A stretch of DNA of 64,000 nucleotides from Calliopsis andreniformis. Lineage: Eukaryota; Arthropoda; Insecta; Hymenoptera; Andrenidae. Below are positions 10,593-24,338 of the stretch, in pieces (position 1 is the first letter of the stretch; each line of letters starts with the position of its first letter). The DNA is taken from contig NW_027480600.1 of assembly GCF_051401765.1 (NCBI RefSeq), positions 62,001 to 126,000 on the forward strand. Reading direction: 5' to 3'. Made by a program: the position numbers and the translations under genes. The notes beneath the pieces are model-generated. The model had not been told where the DNA came from. It did not search any database and saw only the letters and a program-made list of their open reading frames with translations.

Positions 10593-12305
10593 CCTCAATC
10601 CTCAATCCTCAATCTTCAATCCTCAATAATCAATCTCCTATCCTAGATCCTCAATCCCCAATACTCTATCCTTAATCCTCAATATTCAATCCTCTATCCC
10701 CAGTCCACAATCTTCAATCCCCAAAGCTCGATATTCAATCCTCAATCCTCAGAACTCAATCGTCAATCATCAATCCACAATCTTCAATACTCAATCCTCA
10801 ATCCTCAATCCTCAATCCTTAATACTCAACCATCAATCCTCAATTCTCAATACTCAATAGAATATACTGAATTCTCAGGATTCAATACTCAAACCTCAAT
10901 CCTCAGCCCTCAGCCCTCGCCCTCCATCCTCAATCCTCAATCCTCAATCCTCAATCTTCAATCCTCAATAATCAACATCCAATCCTAGATCCTCAATCCC
11001 CAATCCTCAATCCTTAATCCTCAATCTTCAATCCTCAATCCTCAATCCTCAATCCCCAATCCTCAATCCTCAATCCTCAATCGTCAGTCTTCAATCCTCA
11101 ATACTCAATCTTCAAACCTCAATCCTCAATCCTCAATCCTCAATGCTCATTCTTCTATCCTCAATACCCAATCCTCAATCTTCAATCCTCAATCCTCAAT
11201 CCTCAATTCTCAATCCTCAATCCTCAGTCCTCAGTCCTCAAACCTCAATCCTCAACCCTCAGCCCTCATCCTCAATCCTCAATCCTCAATCCTCAATCCT
11301 CAATCATCAATCCTCAATACTCAATCGTCAATCCTCAAACCTCAGTCCTCAGCCCTCAATTCTGAATCCTCAATCATGAATCCTCAATCTTCAGCTCTCA
11401 GTCATCAACAATCAGTTGTCAATCCTCAATCCTCAATGGAATATCCTCAATTCACTGTTTTCAATACTCAATACTCAATCTGCAACCTTCCAACCTCTAT
11501 CCACAAACATCAATTCTCATCACTCAACCCTCAACACTCAGTCCTCAATGTTCAATCCTCAATCCTCAATTCTCAATCTTCATTCCTCAATACTGAATCT
11601 TCAATCCTCAATACTCAATCTTCAATCCTCAATCCTCAATCCTCAATGCTCAATCCTCAATCCTCAATCATCAATCCTCAATCCTCAATCCTCAATCCTC
11701 AATCCTCAATACTCAATCTTCAATCTTCAATCCTCAATCCTCAATCCTCAATCCTCAATCCTCAATCCTCAGTCATCAATCCTCAATCTTCAATACTCAA
11801 TCGTCAATCCGCAGTCCTCAATCCTCAATCCTAGATCCTGAATCCCCAACCTCAATCCTTAATCCTCAATCTTCAATCCTCAATCCTCAATCCTCAGTCA
11901 TCAACCCTCGATCTACAATACTCAATCGTCAATCCGCAGTCCTCAATCCTCAATCATCAATCCACAATCCTCAATCCTCAATCATCAACCTTCAATCCTG
12001 AATACACAACCTTCAATCCTCAATCCTCAATCCTCAACCGTCAATCCTCATTCTTCAATCCTCAATACCCAATCCTCAATCCTGAATCCTCAATCCTCAA
12101 TCGCCAATCCTCAATCCCCAATCCTGAATCTTCAATCCTCAATCCTCAATCCTCAATCCTCAATCATCAATACTCAATGTTCAATCCTCAATACTCAACC
12201 TTCAATCCTCAACCCTCAATCCTCAATCCACTATCCTCAATCCTCAATCATCAACCTTCAATCCTCAATACTCAATCTTCAATCCTCAATACTCAATCCT
12301 CAATC
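10593..12305. repeat. Segment downstream of the 1,844-bp pair
   Basis: This segment matches 26183-26670 (as far as 11080) and 32731-34443 (whole length, offset 22138). It carries a type II island at 10856 followed by a CCCTCGCCCTCC marker. At 11435 there is a type III island that begins AATGGAATA instead of AATAGAATA, shared with 33573. Both copies have CATCAACAATCAGTTGTC about 28 bp before that island. Confidence 0.82.
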
Positions 12306-12470
12306 GTCAATTCTCATTCTTCAATCCTCAATACCCAATCCTCAATCCTCAATCCTCAATCCTCCATCCTCAATTATCAATCCTCAACCTCAGTCCTCAG
12401 TCCTCAAACATCAATCCTCAACCCTCAGCCCTCATTCTCAATCCTCAATCTTGAATCCTCAATCCTCAAT
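12306..12470. repeat. Short mosaic segment
   Basis: This stretch resembles bases 800-950 (shared markers CATCCTCAATTATC and CAGCCCTCATTC) but lacks part of one heptamer before CAGTCCTCAG. It joins the 1-12305 block to the 12471-14749 block. Only ordinary variant heptamers are visible. Confidence 0.55.
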
Positions 12471-14749
12471 CTTCAATCCTCAATACTCAGTCTTCAATCG
12501 TCAATCCTCAGTCCTCAATCCTCAATCCTCAATCCTCAATCATCAGTCCTCAATCCTCAATCATCAACCTTCAATCCTCAATACTCAATCTTCAATCCTC
12601 AATACTCAATCCTCAATCGTCAATTCTCATTCTTCAATCCTCAATACCCAATCCTCAATCCTCAATTCTGAATCCTCCATCCTCAATTCTCAATCCTCAA
12701 TCATCTGTCCTCAGTCCGTAAACCTCAACCCTCAACCCTCAGCCCACATCCTCAATCCTCAATCCGGAATCCTCAATCCTCAATCTTCAATCCTCAATAC
12801 TCTGTCTTCAATCCTCAATCCTCAATCCTCAATCCTCAGTCCTCACTCCTCAATCATCAATCCTCAATCTTCAATACTCAATCCTGAATCCTCAATCCTC
12901 AATCCTCAATACTCAATCCTCAATCCTCATCCTTCAATCCTCAATACTCAATCTTCAATCCTCAATCCTCAATCCTCAATCCTCAATCCTCAATTCTCAA
13001 TCCTCAATATTCAACACACAACCCTCAACCATCAATCCTCACTACTCAACCATCAATCCTCAATTCTCAATACTCAATAGAATACCCTGAACTCTCATCG
13101 TTCAATACTCAATCCACAAAAATCAATATTCTAATCTCAACCCTCAAACATCAATCCTCAACACTCAATCCTCAACACTCAGTCCTCTCTCTTCAATCCT
13201 CCATCCTCAATCCTCAATCTTCAATCCTCAATACTCAATCTTCATTCCTCAATCGTCAGTCCTCAAACCTCAATTCTGAATCCTCAATTCTGAATCCTCA
13301 ATCTTCAGCCATCAGTCCTCGACAATCAATTGTTAATCCTCAATCCTCAATAGAATATCCTCAATTCACAGTTTTCAATACTCGATACTCAATCTGCAAT
13401 CTTCAAATCTCTATCCACAGACATTAATTCTCATCACACAACCCTCAACACTCAGTCCCCAAACCTCAATCTTCAATCCTCAATCCTCAATCCTCAGTAC
13501 TCAATCCTCAATCTTCAATCCTCAATAATCAATCTTCAATCCTCAATCCTCAACCCTCAATCCTCAATCCTCAATCCTCGATCCTGAATCCTCAATCCTC
13601 AATACTCAATCTTCAATCCTCAATCCTCAATCCTCAATCCTCAATCCTTATTCCTCAATCCTCAACCTTCAATCCTCAATACACAATTTTCAATCCTCAA
13701 TCCTCAATCCTCAATCCTCAATCCTCAATCCTCAGTCCTCACTCCTCAATCATCAATCCTCAATCTTCAATGCTCAGTCCTCAATCCTCAATCCTCAATC
13801 CTCAATACTCAATCTTCAATCCTCAATCCTCAATCCTCAATCCTCAATCCTCAAACCTCAATCCTCAACCGTCAGTCCTCGTCCTCAAACCTCAATCCCG
13901 AATCCTCAATCCTGAATAGTCAATCTTCAGCCCACAGTCCTCAACAATCAATTTTCAATCCTCAGTCCTCATTAGAATATCCTCAATTCTCAGTTTTCAA
14001 TACTCAATCCCCAATCTTCAATCTTCAAATCTCAGTCTACAAACATCATTTCGCATCACTCAACACTCAACACTCAGTCCTCAATCTTCAGTCCTCAATC
14101 CTCAATCCTCAATCTTCTATCCTCAATACTCAATCTTCAATCCTCAATCCTCAATTCTCAATCCTCAGTCCTCAATCCTCAATCGCCAATCCTCAATCCC
14201 CAATCCTCAATCTTCAATCCTCAATCCTCAATCCTCAATCATCAATACTCAATGTTCAATTCTCAATACTCAACCTTCAATCCTCAACCCTCTATCCTCA
14301 ATCCACAATCCTCAATCCTCAATCATCAACCTTCAATCCTCAATACTCAATATTCAATCCTCAATACTCAATCCTCAATCGCCAATCCTCAATCTTCAAT
14401 CCTCAATGCTCAATCCTCAATCCTCAATCCTCAGTCCTCAATCCTCAATCCTCAATCCTCAATCCTCAATCTACAATCCTCAATACTCAATCTTCAATCC
14501 TCAATCCTCAATTCTCAATCGTCAATACTCAATCCTCGATCGCCAATCCTCAATCCCCAATCCTCAATCTTCAATCCTCAATCCTCAATCCTCAATCCTC
14601 AACATTCAATCCTCATTACTCAATCTTCAATCCTCAATCCGCAATCATCAATCCTCAATCCCCAATCCTCAGTCATCAATCCTCAAACCTCAGTCCCCAT
14701 CCACAATTCTCAATCCTCAACCCTCAATCCTCAAACCACAATCCTCAAC
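12471..14749. repeat. 2.28-kb duplicated block, copy 1
   Basis: This block matches 41968-44243 with an offset of 29495, falling to 29494 after a one-base deletion near 42256 (CTCATCCGG there, CTCAATCCGG here). It contains the IV-III cassette at 13076/13349 and an ATTAG-variant island at 13971. Identity ends after CACAATCCTCAAC. This copy continues with CCTCAGCCC and the other with TGTCAGTCC. Confidence 0.82.
13076..13457 (+). other. IV-III cassette
   Basis: The islands start at 13076 and 13349, 273 bp apart. Type III reads CTCGATACTC and CATCACACAACC, differing from the 1582 copy. Confidence 0.85.
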
Positions 14750-17180
14750 CCTCAGCCCTCATTCTCAATCCTCAATCTTGAATCCTCAATCCTCAATCTT
14801 CAATCCTCAATACTCAGTCTTCAATCGTCAATCCTCAATCCTCAATCCTCAATCCTCAATCCTCAATCATCAATCCTCAATCCTCAATCATCAACCTTCA
14901 ATCCTCAATACTCAATCTTCAATCCTCAATACTCACTCCTCAATCGTCAATTCTCATTCTTCAATCCTCAATACCCAATCCTCAATCCTCAATCCTGAAT
15001 CCTCCATCCTCAATTCTCAATCCTCAATCATCTGTCCTCAGTCCGTAAACCTCAACCCTCAACCCTCAGCCCACACCCTCAATCCTCAATCCGGAATCCT
15101 CAATCCTCAATCTTCAATCCTCAATACTCTGTCTTCAATCCTCAATCCTCAATCCTCAATCCTCAGTCCTCACTCCTCAATCATCAATCCTCAATCTTCA
15201 ATACTCAATCCTGAATCCTCAATCCTCAATCCTCAATACTCAATCCTCAATCCTCATTCTTCAATCCTCAATACTCAATCTTCAATCCTCAATCCTCAAT
15301 CCTCAATCCTCAATCCTCAATTCTCAATCCTCAATATTCAACACACAACCCTCAACCATCAATCCTCAATACTCAACCATCAATCCTCAATTCTCAATAC
15401 TCAATAGAATACCCTGAACTCTCATCGTTCAATACTCAATCCACAAAAATCAATATTCTAATCTCAACCCTCAAACATCAATCCTCAACACTCAATCCTC
15501 AACACTCAGTCCTCTCTCTTCAATCCTCCATCCTCAATCCTCAATCTTCAATTCTCAATCCTCAATCTTCAATCCTCAATCGTCAGTCCTCAAACCTCAA
15601 TTCTGAATCCTCAATTCTGAATCCTCAATCTTCAGCCATCAGTCCTTGACAATCAATTGTTAATCCTCAATCCTCAATAGAATATCCTCAATTCACAGTT
15701 TTCAATACTCGGTACTCAATCTGCAATCTTCAAATCTCTATCCACAGACATTAATTCTCACCACTTAACCCTCAACACTCAGTCCCCAAACCTCAATCTT
15801 CAATCCTCAATCCTCAATCCTCAGTACTCAATCCTCAATCTTCAATCCTCAATAATCAATCTTCAATCCTCAATCCTCAAGCCTCAATCCTCAATCCTCA
15901 ATCCTCGATCCTGAATCATCAATCCTCAATACTCAATCTTCAATCCTCAATCCTCAATCCTCAATCCTCAATCCTCATTCTTCAATCCTCAATACCCAAT
16001 CCTCAATCTTTAATCCACAATCCTCAATCCGCAATTCTCAATCCTCAATCCTCAGTCCTCAGTCCTCAAACCTCAATCCTAAACCCTCAGCCCTCATCCT
16101 CAATCCTCAATCCTTATTCCTCAATCCTCAACCTTCAATCCTCAATACACAATTTTCAATCCTCAATCCTCAATCCTCAATCCTCAATCCTCAATCCTCA
16201 GTCCTCACTCCTCAATCATCAATCCTCAATCTTCAATACTCAGTCCTCAATCCTCAATCCTCAATCCTCAATACTCAATCTTCAATCCTCAATCCTCAAT
16301 CCTCAATCCTCAATCCTCAATCCTCAATCCTCAGTCATCAATCCTCAATCCTCAATACTCAGTCGTCAATCCTCAGTCCTCAATTCTCAGTCCTCAATCC
16401 TCATTCCTCAAACCTCAATCCTCAACCCTCAGTCCTCAATCTTCAATACTCAATAATCAATCTCCAATCCTAGATCCTCAATCCCCAATCCTCAATCCTT
16501 AATCCTCAATCTTCAATCCTCAATCCCCAGTCCTCAATCTTCAATCCTCAATGCTCAATCCTCAATCCTCAATCCTCAGTCATCAGTCCTCAATCCTCAA
16601 TCCTCAAACCTCAATCCTCAACCGTCAGTCCTCGTCCTCAAACCTCAATCCCGAATCCTCAATCCTGAATCGTCAATCTTCAGCCCACAGTCCTCAACAA
16701 TCAATTTTCAATCCTCAGTCCTCATTAGAATATCCTCAATTCTCAGTTTTCAATACTCAATCCCCAATCTTCAATCTTCAAATCTCAGTCTACAAACATC
16801 ATTTCGCATCACTCAACACTCAACACTCAGTCCTCAATCTTCAGTCCTCAATCCTCAATCCTCAATCTTCTATCCTCAATACTCAATCTTCAATCCTCAT
16901 TCCTCAATTCTCAATCCTCAGTCCTCAATCCTCAATCGCCAATCCTCAATCCCCAATCCTCAACCTTCAATCCTCAATCCTCAATCCTCAATCATCAATA
17001 CTCAATGTTCAATTCTCAATACTCAACCTTCAATCCTCAACCCTCTATCCTCAATCCACAATCCTCAATCCTCAATCATCAACCTTCAATCCTCAATACT
17101 CAATATTCAATCCTCAATACTCAATCCTCAATCGCCAATACTCAATCTTCAATCCTCAATGCTCAATCCTCAATCCTCAA
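14750..17180. repeat. Partial third copy of the 2,768-bp unit
   Basis: This stretch is homologous to the first 2.4 kb of the unit at 919-3686 (offset 13821, then 13828 after a 7-bp gain). It has a IV-III cassette at 15403/15676 and an ATTAG island at 16724. The unit is cut near 17180, where the sequence jumps to material homologous to 21613 onward (TCCGCAGTCC, CTAGATCCTGAATCC). It carries its own variants, for example CAGTCCTTGACAATC where other copies have CAGTCCTCGACAATC. Confidence 0.8.
15403..15784 (+). other. IV-III cassette
   Basis: The islands start at 15403 and 15676, 273 bp apart. The inverted repeat is preceded by CAGTCCTTGACAATC, a C-to-T change unique to this copy. Confidence 0.85.
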
Positions 17181-17868
17181 TCCGCAGTCCTCAATCCTCA
17201 ATCCTAGATCCTGAATCCCCAACCTCAATCCTTAATCCTCAATCTTCAATCCTCAATCCTCAATCCTCAGTCATCAATCCTCGATCTACAATACTCAATC
17301 GTCAATCCGCAGTCCTCAATCCTCAATCCTCAATCCACAATCCTCAATCCTCAATCATCAACCTTCAATCCTGAATACACAACCTTCAATCCTCAATCCT
17401 CAATCCTCAACCGTCAATCCTCATTCTTCAATCCTCAATACCCAATCCTCAATCCTCAACCCTCAATCCTCAATCCTCATTCCTCAGTCATGAATACTCA
17501 ATCTTCAATACTCAATCCTCAATCTTCAATCCTCAATCCCCAGTCCTCAATCCTCAATACTCAATCTGCAATCCTCAATCCTCAATCCTCAATCCTCAAT
17601 CCTCAATACTCAATCCTCAATCGTCAATCCTCAATCCCCAATCCTCAATCTTCAATCCTCAATCCTCAATCCTCAATCCTCAATCCTCAATCTTCAATCC
17701 TCAATACTCAATCTTCAATCCTCAATCCTCAATCCTCAATCCTCAATCCTCAATCCTCAATCCTCAATCTTCAATCCTCAACCGTCAGTCCTTGTCCTTA
17801 ATCCTCAATCTTCAATCCTCAATCCTCAATCCTCAATCGTCAATACTCAATGTTCAATTCTCAATACT
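17181..17868. repeat. Mosaic junction segment
   Basis: The pieces in order resemble 21613-21770 (TCGATCTACAATACTC), 11957-12075 (CTTCAATCCTGAATACAC), and a run of near-perfect heptamers with the marker CAGTCATGAATACTC that also occurs near 46352. It contains no AATAGAATA island. It fills the gap between the partial unit and the second large block. Confidence 0.6.
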
Positions 17869-18786
17869 CAACCTTCAATCCTCAACCCTCAACCCTCAAT
17901 CCACAATCCTCAATCCTCAATCATCAACCTTCAATCCTCAATACTCAATATTCAACCCTCAATACTCAATCCTCAATCGTCAATCCTCATTCTTCAATCC
18001 TCAGTACCCAATCCTCAATCCTCAAACCTCAATCTTCAATCCTCAATACTCAATCTTCGATTCTCAATCCTCAATCCTCAATCCTCAATCCCCAATCCTC
18101 AATCTTCAACCCTCAATCCTCAATCCTCTATCCTCAATCCTCAATCCTCAATCATCAATCCTCAATCTTCAACACTCAATCATCAACCCTCAATCCTCAA
18201 TCTTCAATCCTCAATCCTCAATCCTCGATCCTCAATCCTCAATCCTCAATCATCAATCCTCAATCCTCAACACTTAATCCTCAATCCTGAATCCTCAATC
18301 CTCAATCATCAATCCTCAATCTTCAATACTCAATCCTCAATCCTCAATCCTCAATCCTCAATACTCAACCATCAATACTCAATTCCCAATACTCAATAGA
18401 ATATCCTGAATTCTCAGTATTCAATACTCAAACCTCAATCCTCAAACATCAGCCCCTCATCCTCCATCCTCAATCCTCAATCCTCAATCCCCAATCCTCA
18501 ATCTTCAATACTCAATCCTCAATCCTCAATCCTCAATCATCGATACTCAATGTTCAATCCTCAATACTCAACCTTCAATCCTCAACCCTCAATCCTCAAT
18601 CCACAATCCTCAATCCTCAATCATCAACCTTCAATCCTCAATACTCAATCTTCAATCCTCAATTGTCAATCCTCAATCGTCAATTCTCATTCTTCAATCC
18701 TCAATACCCAATCCTCAATCCTCAATCCTCAATCCTCCATCCTCAATTATCAATCCTCAATCCTCAGTCCTCAGTCCTCAAACCTC

Positions 18787-21554
18787 AATCCTCAACCCTC
18801 AGCCCTCATTCTCAATCCTCAATCTTGAATCCTCAATCCTCAATCTTCAATCCTCAATACTCAGTCTTCAATCGTCAATCCTCAATCCTCAATCCTCAGT
18901 CCTCAATCCTCAATCATCAATCCTCAATCCTCAATCATCAACCTTCAATCCTCAATACTCAATCTTCAATCCTCAATACTCACTCCTCAATCGTCAATTC
19001 TCATTCTTCAATCCCCAATACCCAATCCTCAATCCTCAATCCTGAATCCTCCATCCTCAACTCTCAATCCTCAATCATCTGTCCTCAGTCCGTAAACCTC
19101 AACCCTCAACCCTCAGCCCACACCCTCAATCCTCAATCCGGAATCCTCAATCCTCAATCTTCAATCCTCAATACTCTGTCTTCAATCCTCAATCCTCAAT
19201 CCTCAATCCTCAGTCCTCACTCCTCAATCATCAATCCTCAATCTTCAATACTCAATCCTGAATCCTCAATCCTCAATCCTCAATACTCAATCCTCAAGCC
19301 TCATTCTTCAATCCTCAATACTCAATCTTCAATCCTCAATCCTCAATCCTCAATCCTCAATCCTCAATTCTCAATCCTCAATATTCAACACACAACCCTC
19401 AACCATCATTCCTCAATACTCAACCATCAATCCTCAATTCTCAATACTCAATAGAATACCCTGAACTCTCATCGTTCAATACTCAATCCACAAAAATCAA
19501 TATTCTAATCTCAACCCTCAAACATCAATCCTCAACACTCAATCCTCAACACTCAGTCCTCTCTCTTCAATCCTCCATCCTCAATCCTCAATCTTCAATC
19601 CTCAATACCCAATCTTCAATCCTCAATCGTCAGTCCTCAAACCTCAATTCTGAATCCTCAATTCTGAATCCTCAATCTTCAGCCATCAGTCCTCGACAAT
19701 CAATTGTTAATCCTCAATCCTCAATAGAATATCCTCAATTCACAGTTTTCAATACTCGGTACTCAATCTGCAATCTTCAAATCTCTACCCACAGACATTA
19801 ATTCTCATCACTTAACCCTCAACACTCAGTCCCCAAACCTCAATCTTCAATCCTCAATCCTCAATCCTCAGTACTCAATCCTCAATCTTCAATCCTCAAT
19901 AATCAATCTTCAATCCTCAATCCTCAAGCCTCAATCCTCAATCCTCAATCCTCGATCCTGAATCCTCAATCCTCAATACTCAATCTTCAATCCTCAATCC
20001 TCAATCCTCAATCCTCAATCCTCATTCTTCAATCCTCAATACCCAATCCTCAATCTTTAATCCACAATCCTCAATCCGCAATTCTCAATCCTCAATCCTC
20101 AGTCCTCAGTCCTCAAACCTCAATCCTAAACCCTCAGCCCTCATCCTCAATCCTCAATCCTTATACCTCAATCCTCAACCTTCAATCCTCAATACACAAT
20201 TTTCAATCCTCAATCCTCAATCCTCAATCCTCAATCCTCAATCCTCAGTCCTCACTCCTTAATCATCAATCCTCAATCTTCAATACTCAGTCCTCAATCC
20301 TCAATCCTCAATCCTCAATACTCAATCTTCAATCCTCAATCCTCAATCCTCAATCCTCAATCCTCAATCCTCAGTCATCAATCCTCAATCCTCAATACTC
20401 AGTCGTCAATCCTCAGTCCTCAATTCTCAGTCCTCAATCCTCATTCCTCAAACCTCAATCCTCAACCCTCAGTCCTCAATCTTCAATACTCAATAATCAA
20501 TCTCCAATCCTAGATCCTCAATCCCCAATCCTCAATCCTTAATCCTCAATCTTCAATCCTCAATCCCCAGTCCTCAATCTTCAATCCTCAATGCTCAATC
20601 CTCAATCCTCAATCCTCAGTCATCAGTCCTCAATCCTCAATCCTCAAACCTCAATCCTCAACCGTCAGTCCTCGTCCTCAAACCTCAATCCCGAATCCTC
20701 AATCCTGAATCGTCAATCTTCAGCCCACAGTCCTCAACAATCAATTTTCAATCCTCAGTCCTCATTAGAATATCCTCAATTCTCAGTTTTCAATACTCAA
20801 TCCCCAATCTTCAATCTTCAAATCTCAGTCTACAAACATCATTTCGCATCACTCAACACTCAACACTCAGTCCTCAATCTTCAGTCCTCAATCCTCAATC
20901 CTCAATCTTCTATCCTCAATACTCAATCTTCAATCCTCAATCCTCAATTCTCAATCCTCAGTCCTCAATCCTCAATCGCCAATCCTCAATCCCCAATCCT
21001 CAACCTTCAATCCTCAATCCTCAATCCTCAATCATCAATACTCAATGTTCAATTCTCAATACTCAACCTTCAATCCTCAACCCTCTATCCTCAATCCACA
21101 ATCCTCAATCCTCAATCATCAACCTTCAATCCTCAATACTCAATATTCAATCCTCAATACTCAATCCTCAATCGCCAATACTCAATCTTCAATCCTCAAT
21201 GCTCAATCCTCAATCCTCAATCCTCAGTCCTCAATCCTCAATCCTCAATCCTCAATCCTCAATCTTCAATCCTCAATACTCAATCTTCAATCCTCAATCC
21301 TCAATTCTCAATCGTCAATACTCAATCCTCGATCGCCAATCCTCAATCCCCAATCCTCAATCTTCAATCCTCAATCCTCAATCCTCAATCCTCATCGTTC
21401 AATCCTCAATACTCAATCTTCAATCCTCAATCCTCAATCCTCAATCCTCAATCCTCAATCGCCAATCCTCAATCCCCAATCCTCAATCTTCAATCCTCAA
21501 TCCTCAATCCTCAATCATCAATACTCAATGTTCAATTCTCAATATTCAACCTTC
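18787..21554. repeat. 2,768-bp unit, single copy in block 2
   Basis: This aligns to 919-3686 at offset 17868 and flows directly into 21555, which matches 6455. The block 2 locus therefore shows the unduplicated arrangement. It carries C at 19586, where the first tandem copy has T at 1718, and CTCAATCATC near 21513, where both tandem copies have CTCAAACATC. Confidence 0.85.
19450..19831 (+). other. IV-III cassette
   Basis: The islands start at 19450 and 19723, 273 bp apart. This is the block 2 equivalent of the cassette at 1582 (offset 17868). Confidence 0.85.
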
Positions 21555-22494
21555 AATCCTCAATCCTCAATCCTCAGTCATCAATCCTCAATCTTCAATA
21601 CTCAATCGTCAATCCGCAGTCCTCAATCCTCAATCCTAGATCCTGAATCCCCAACCTCAATCCTTAATCCTCAATCTTCAATCCTCAATCCTCAATCCTC
21701 AGTCATCAATCCTCGATCTACAATACTCAATCGTCAATCCGCAGTCCTCAGTCCTCAATCCTCAATCCTCAATCCTCAATCCTCAATCTTCAATCCTCAA
21801 TAATCAACCTCCAATCCTAGATCCTCAATCCCCAATCCTCAATCCTTGATCCTCAATCTTCAATCCTCAGTCCACAGTCCTCGATCTTCAATCCTCAATG
21901 CTCAAACCTCAATCCTCAATCCTCAGTCATCAGTCCTCAATCCTCAATCCTCAACCGTCAGTCCTCGTCCTCAATCCTCAACACTCAATCCTCAATCCTC
22001 AACCTCCAATCATCAATACTCAATCTTCAATACTCAATCCTCAATCCTCAATCCTAAAATCCTCAATCCCCAATATTCAACACACAACCCACAACCATCC
22101 ATCCTCAATACTCAACGATCAATACTCAATTCTCAATACTCAATAGAATATCCTGAATTCTCAGTTATCAATACTCAATCCTCAATCTTCAATCTTCATG
22201 TCACCATCCACAAACATCAATTCTCATCACTCAACCCTCAACACTCAGTCCTCAATCTTCAATCCTCGATCCTCAATCCTCAATCCTCAATCCTCAATAG
22301 TCAATCTCCAATCCTAGATCCTCAATCCCCGATCCTTAATCCTTAATCCTCAATCTTCTATCCTCAATCGTCAACTCTCAATCCTCAATACTCAATCCTC
22401 AATCCCCGATCCTCAATCTTCAATCCTCAATCCTCAATCCTCAATCCTCAATCCTCAATACTCAATCCTCAATCCCCGATCCTCAATCTTCAAT

Positions 22495-24338
22495 CCTCAA
22501 TCCTCAATCCTCAATCCTCAAGCCTCAATCCTCAATCCTCAATCTTCAATCCTGAATACTCAATCTTCAATCCTCAATACTCAATCTTCAATCCTCAACC
22601 CTCAATCCTCAATCCACAATCCTCAAACCTCAATCACCAACCTTCAATCCTCAATACTCAATCTTCAATCCTCAATCCTCAATCCTGAATCGTCAATCCT
22701 CATTCTTCAATCCTCAATACCCAATCCTCAATCCTCAATCCTCAATACTCAATCCTCAATCTTCAACACTCAATCCTCAATCCTCAATCCTCAATCCTCA
22801 ATCATCAATCCTCAATCTTCGATACTCAATCCTCAATCCTCAATCCTCAATCCTCAATACTCAACCATCAATCGTCAATTCCCAATACTCAATAGAATAT
22901 CCTGAATTCTCAGTATTCAATACTCAAACCTCAATCCTCAACCATCAGCCCTCATCCTCCACCCTCAATCCTCAATCCTCAAACCTCAATCTTCAATCAT
23001 CAATACTCAATCTTCGATCCTCAATCCTCAACCCACAATCCTCAATCCTCAATCCTCAATCCTCAGCCCTCAATCCTCATTCCTCAGTCCTCAATCCTCA
23101 ACCCTCAGTCCTCATACTCAATTCTCAATTCTCAATCCTCAATCCTCAATTTTCTATCTTCAATACTCAATAATCAATCTCCAATTCTAGATCATCAATC
23201 CCCAATACTCGATCGTTAATCCTCAATCTTCAATCCTCAATCCCCAGTCCTCAATCCTCAATCCTCAATGCTCAACCATCAATCCTCAATTCTCAATACT
23301 CAATAGAATATACTGAATTCTCAGGATTCAATACTCAAACCTCAATATTCAATAATCAAATCTCGATCCTCAAACATCAATTCTCAACACTCAATCCTCA
23401 ACACTCGGACCGCTCCCATCAATCCTCCATCCTCAATCCTCTATCCTCATGCGTCAATCCTCAATCCTCAATCCTCAAACCTCAATCCTCAGTCCTCAAA
23501 CCTCAAATCCGAATCCTCAATCCTGCATGCTCAATCTTCATCCCTCAGTCCGCAACAATCAATTGTCAATCCTCAATCCTCAATAGAATATCCTCAATTC
23601 ACAGTTTTCAATACTCAATCCCCAATCTTCAATCTTCAAATCTCAATCCACAGACATCAAAACTCATCACTCAACCCTCAACACTCAGTCCTCAATCTTC
23701 AATCCTCAATCCTCAATCCTCAATCATCAATCCTCAATCCTCAGTCATCAATCCTCAATCTTCAATACTCAATCCTCAATCCTCAATCCTCAATCCTAAA
23801 TCATCAATCCTCAATCTTCAATACTCAATCCTCAATCCTCAATCCTCAATCCTCAATACTCAACCATCAATCCTCAATTCCCAATACTCAATAGAATATC
23901 CTGGATTCTCAGTATTCAATACTCAAACCTCAATAATCAACCATCAGCCCTCATCCTCCATCCTCAATCCTCAATCCTCAAAACTCAATCTTCAATCCTC
24001 AATAGAATACCCTCAACTCACAGTTTTCAGTACTGAATCCCCAATCTTCAATCTTCAAATCTCAATCCACAGACATCAATTCTCATCACTCAACCCTCAA
24101 CACTCAGGCCTCAATCTTCAATCCTCAATCCTCAATCTTCAACCTTCAATCCTCCATACTCAATCTTCAATCCTCAATCCTCAATCATCAATCCTCAATC
24201 CTCAATCCTCAGTCATCAGTCCTCAACCTTCACAACTCAATCCTCAATCCTCAATCCTCAATCCTCAATCCTCAATCCTCATTCCTCAAACCTCAATCTT
24301 CAACCCTCAGTCCTCATCCCCAATTCTCAATTCTCAAT
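22495..24338. repeat. 1,844-bp tandem unit, block 2 copy a
   Basis: This is equivalent to 6905-8748 at offset 15590. Islands lie at 22891, 23302, 23582, 23890 and 24001. It has the copy-a marker TAGATCATCAATCC near 23190. A private change gives CTCAATGCTCAACC near 23268, where 7681 has CTCAATACTCAACC. Confidence 0.9.

Larger units (their letters stand above)
1..12305. repeat. Large duplicated block, copy 1 (left end truncated)
   Basis: This block is paralogous to 17869-34443. The offset is 17868 for bases 1-3686, then 15100 for 6455 to about 6850, 15590 for about 6851-11080, and 22138 for about 6851-12305. The changes in offset are explained by separate events: a 2,768-bp tandem duplication here, a 490-bp block absent here near 6850, and a 7,499-bp tandem duplication in the other copy. 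Matching stretches differ only by scattered single bases. Identity ends at 12305/34443, where this copy continues with CGTCAATTC and the other with CCTCAATCC. The true left end lies outside the window. Confidence 0.85.
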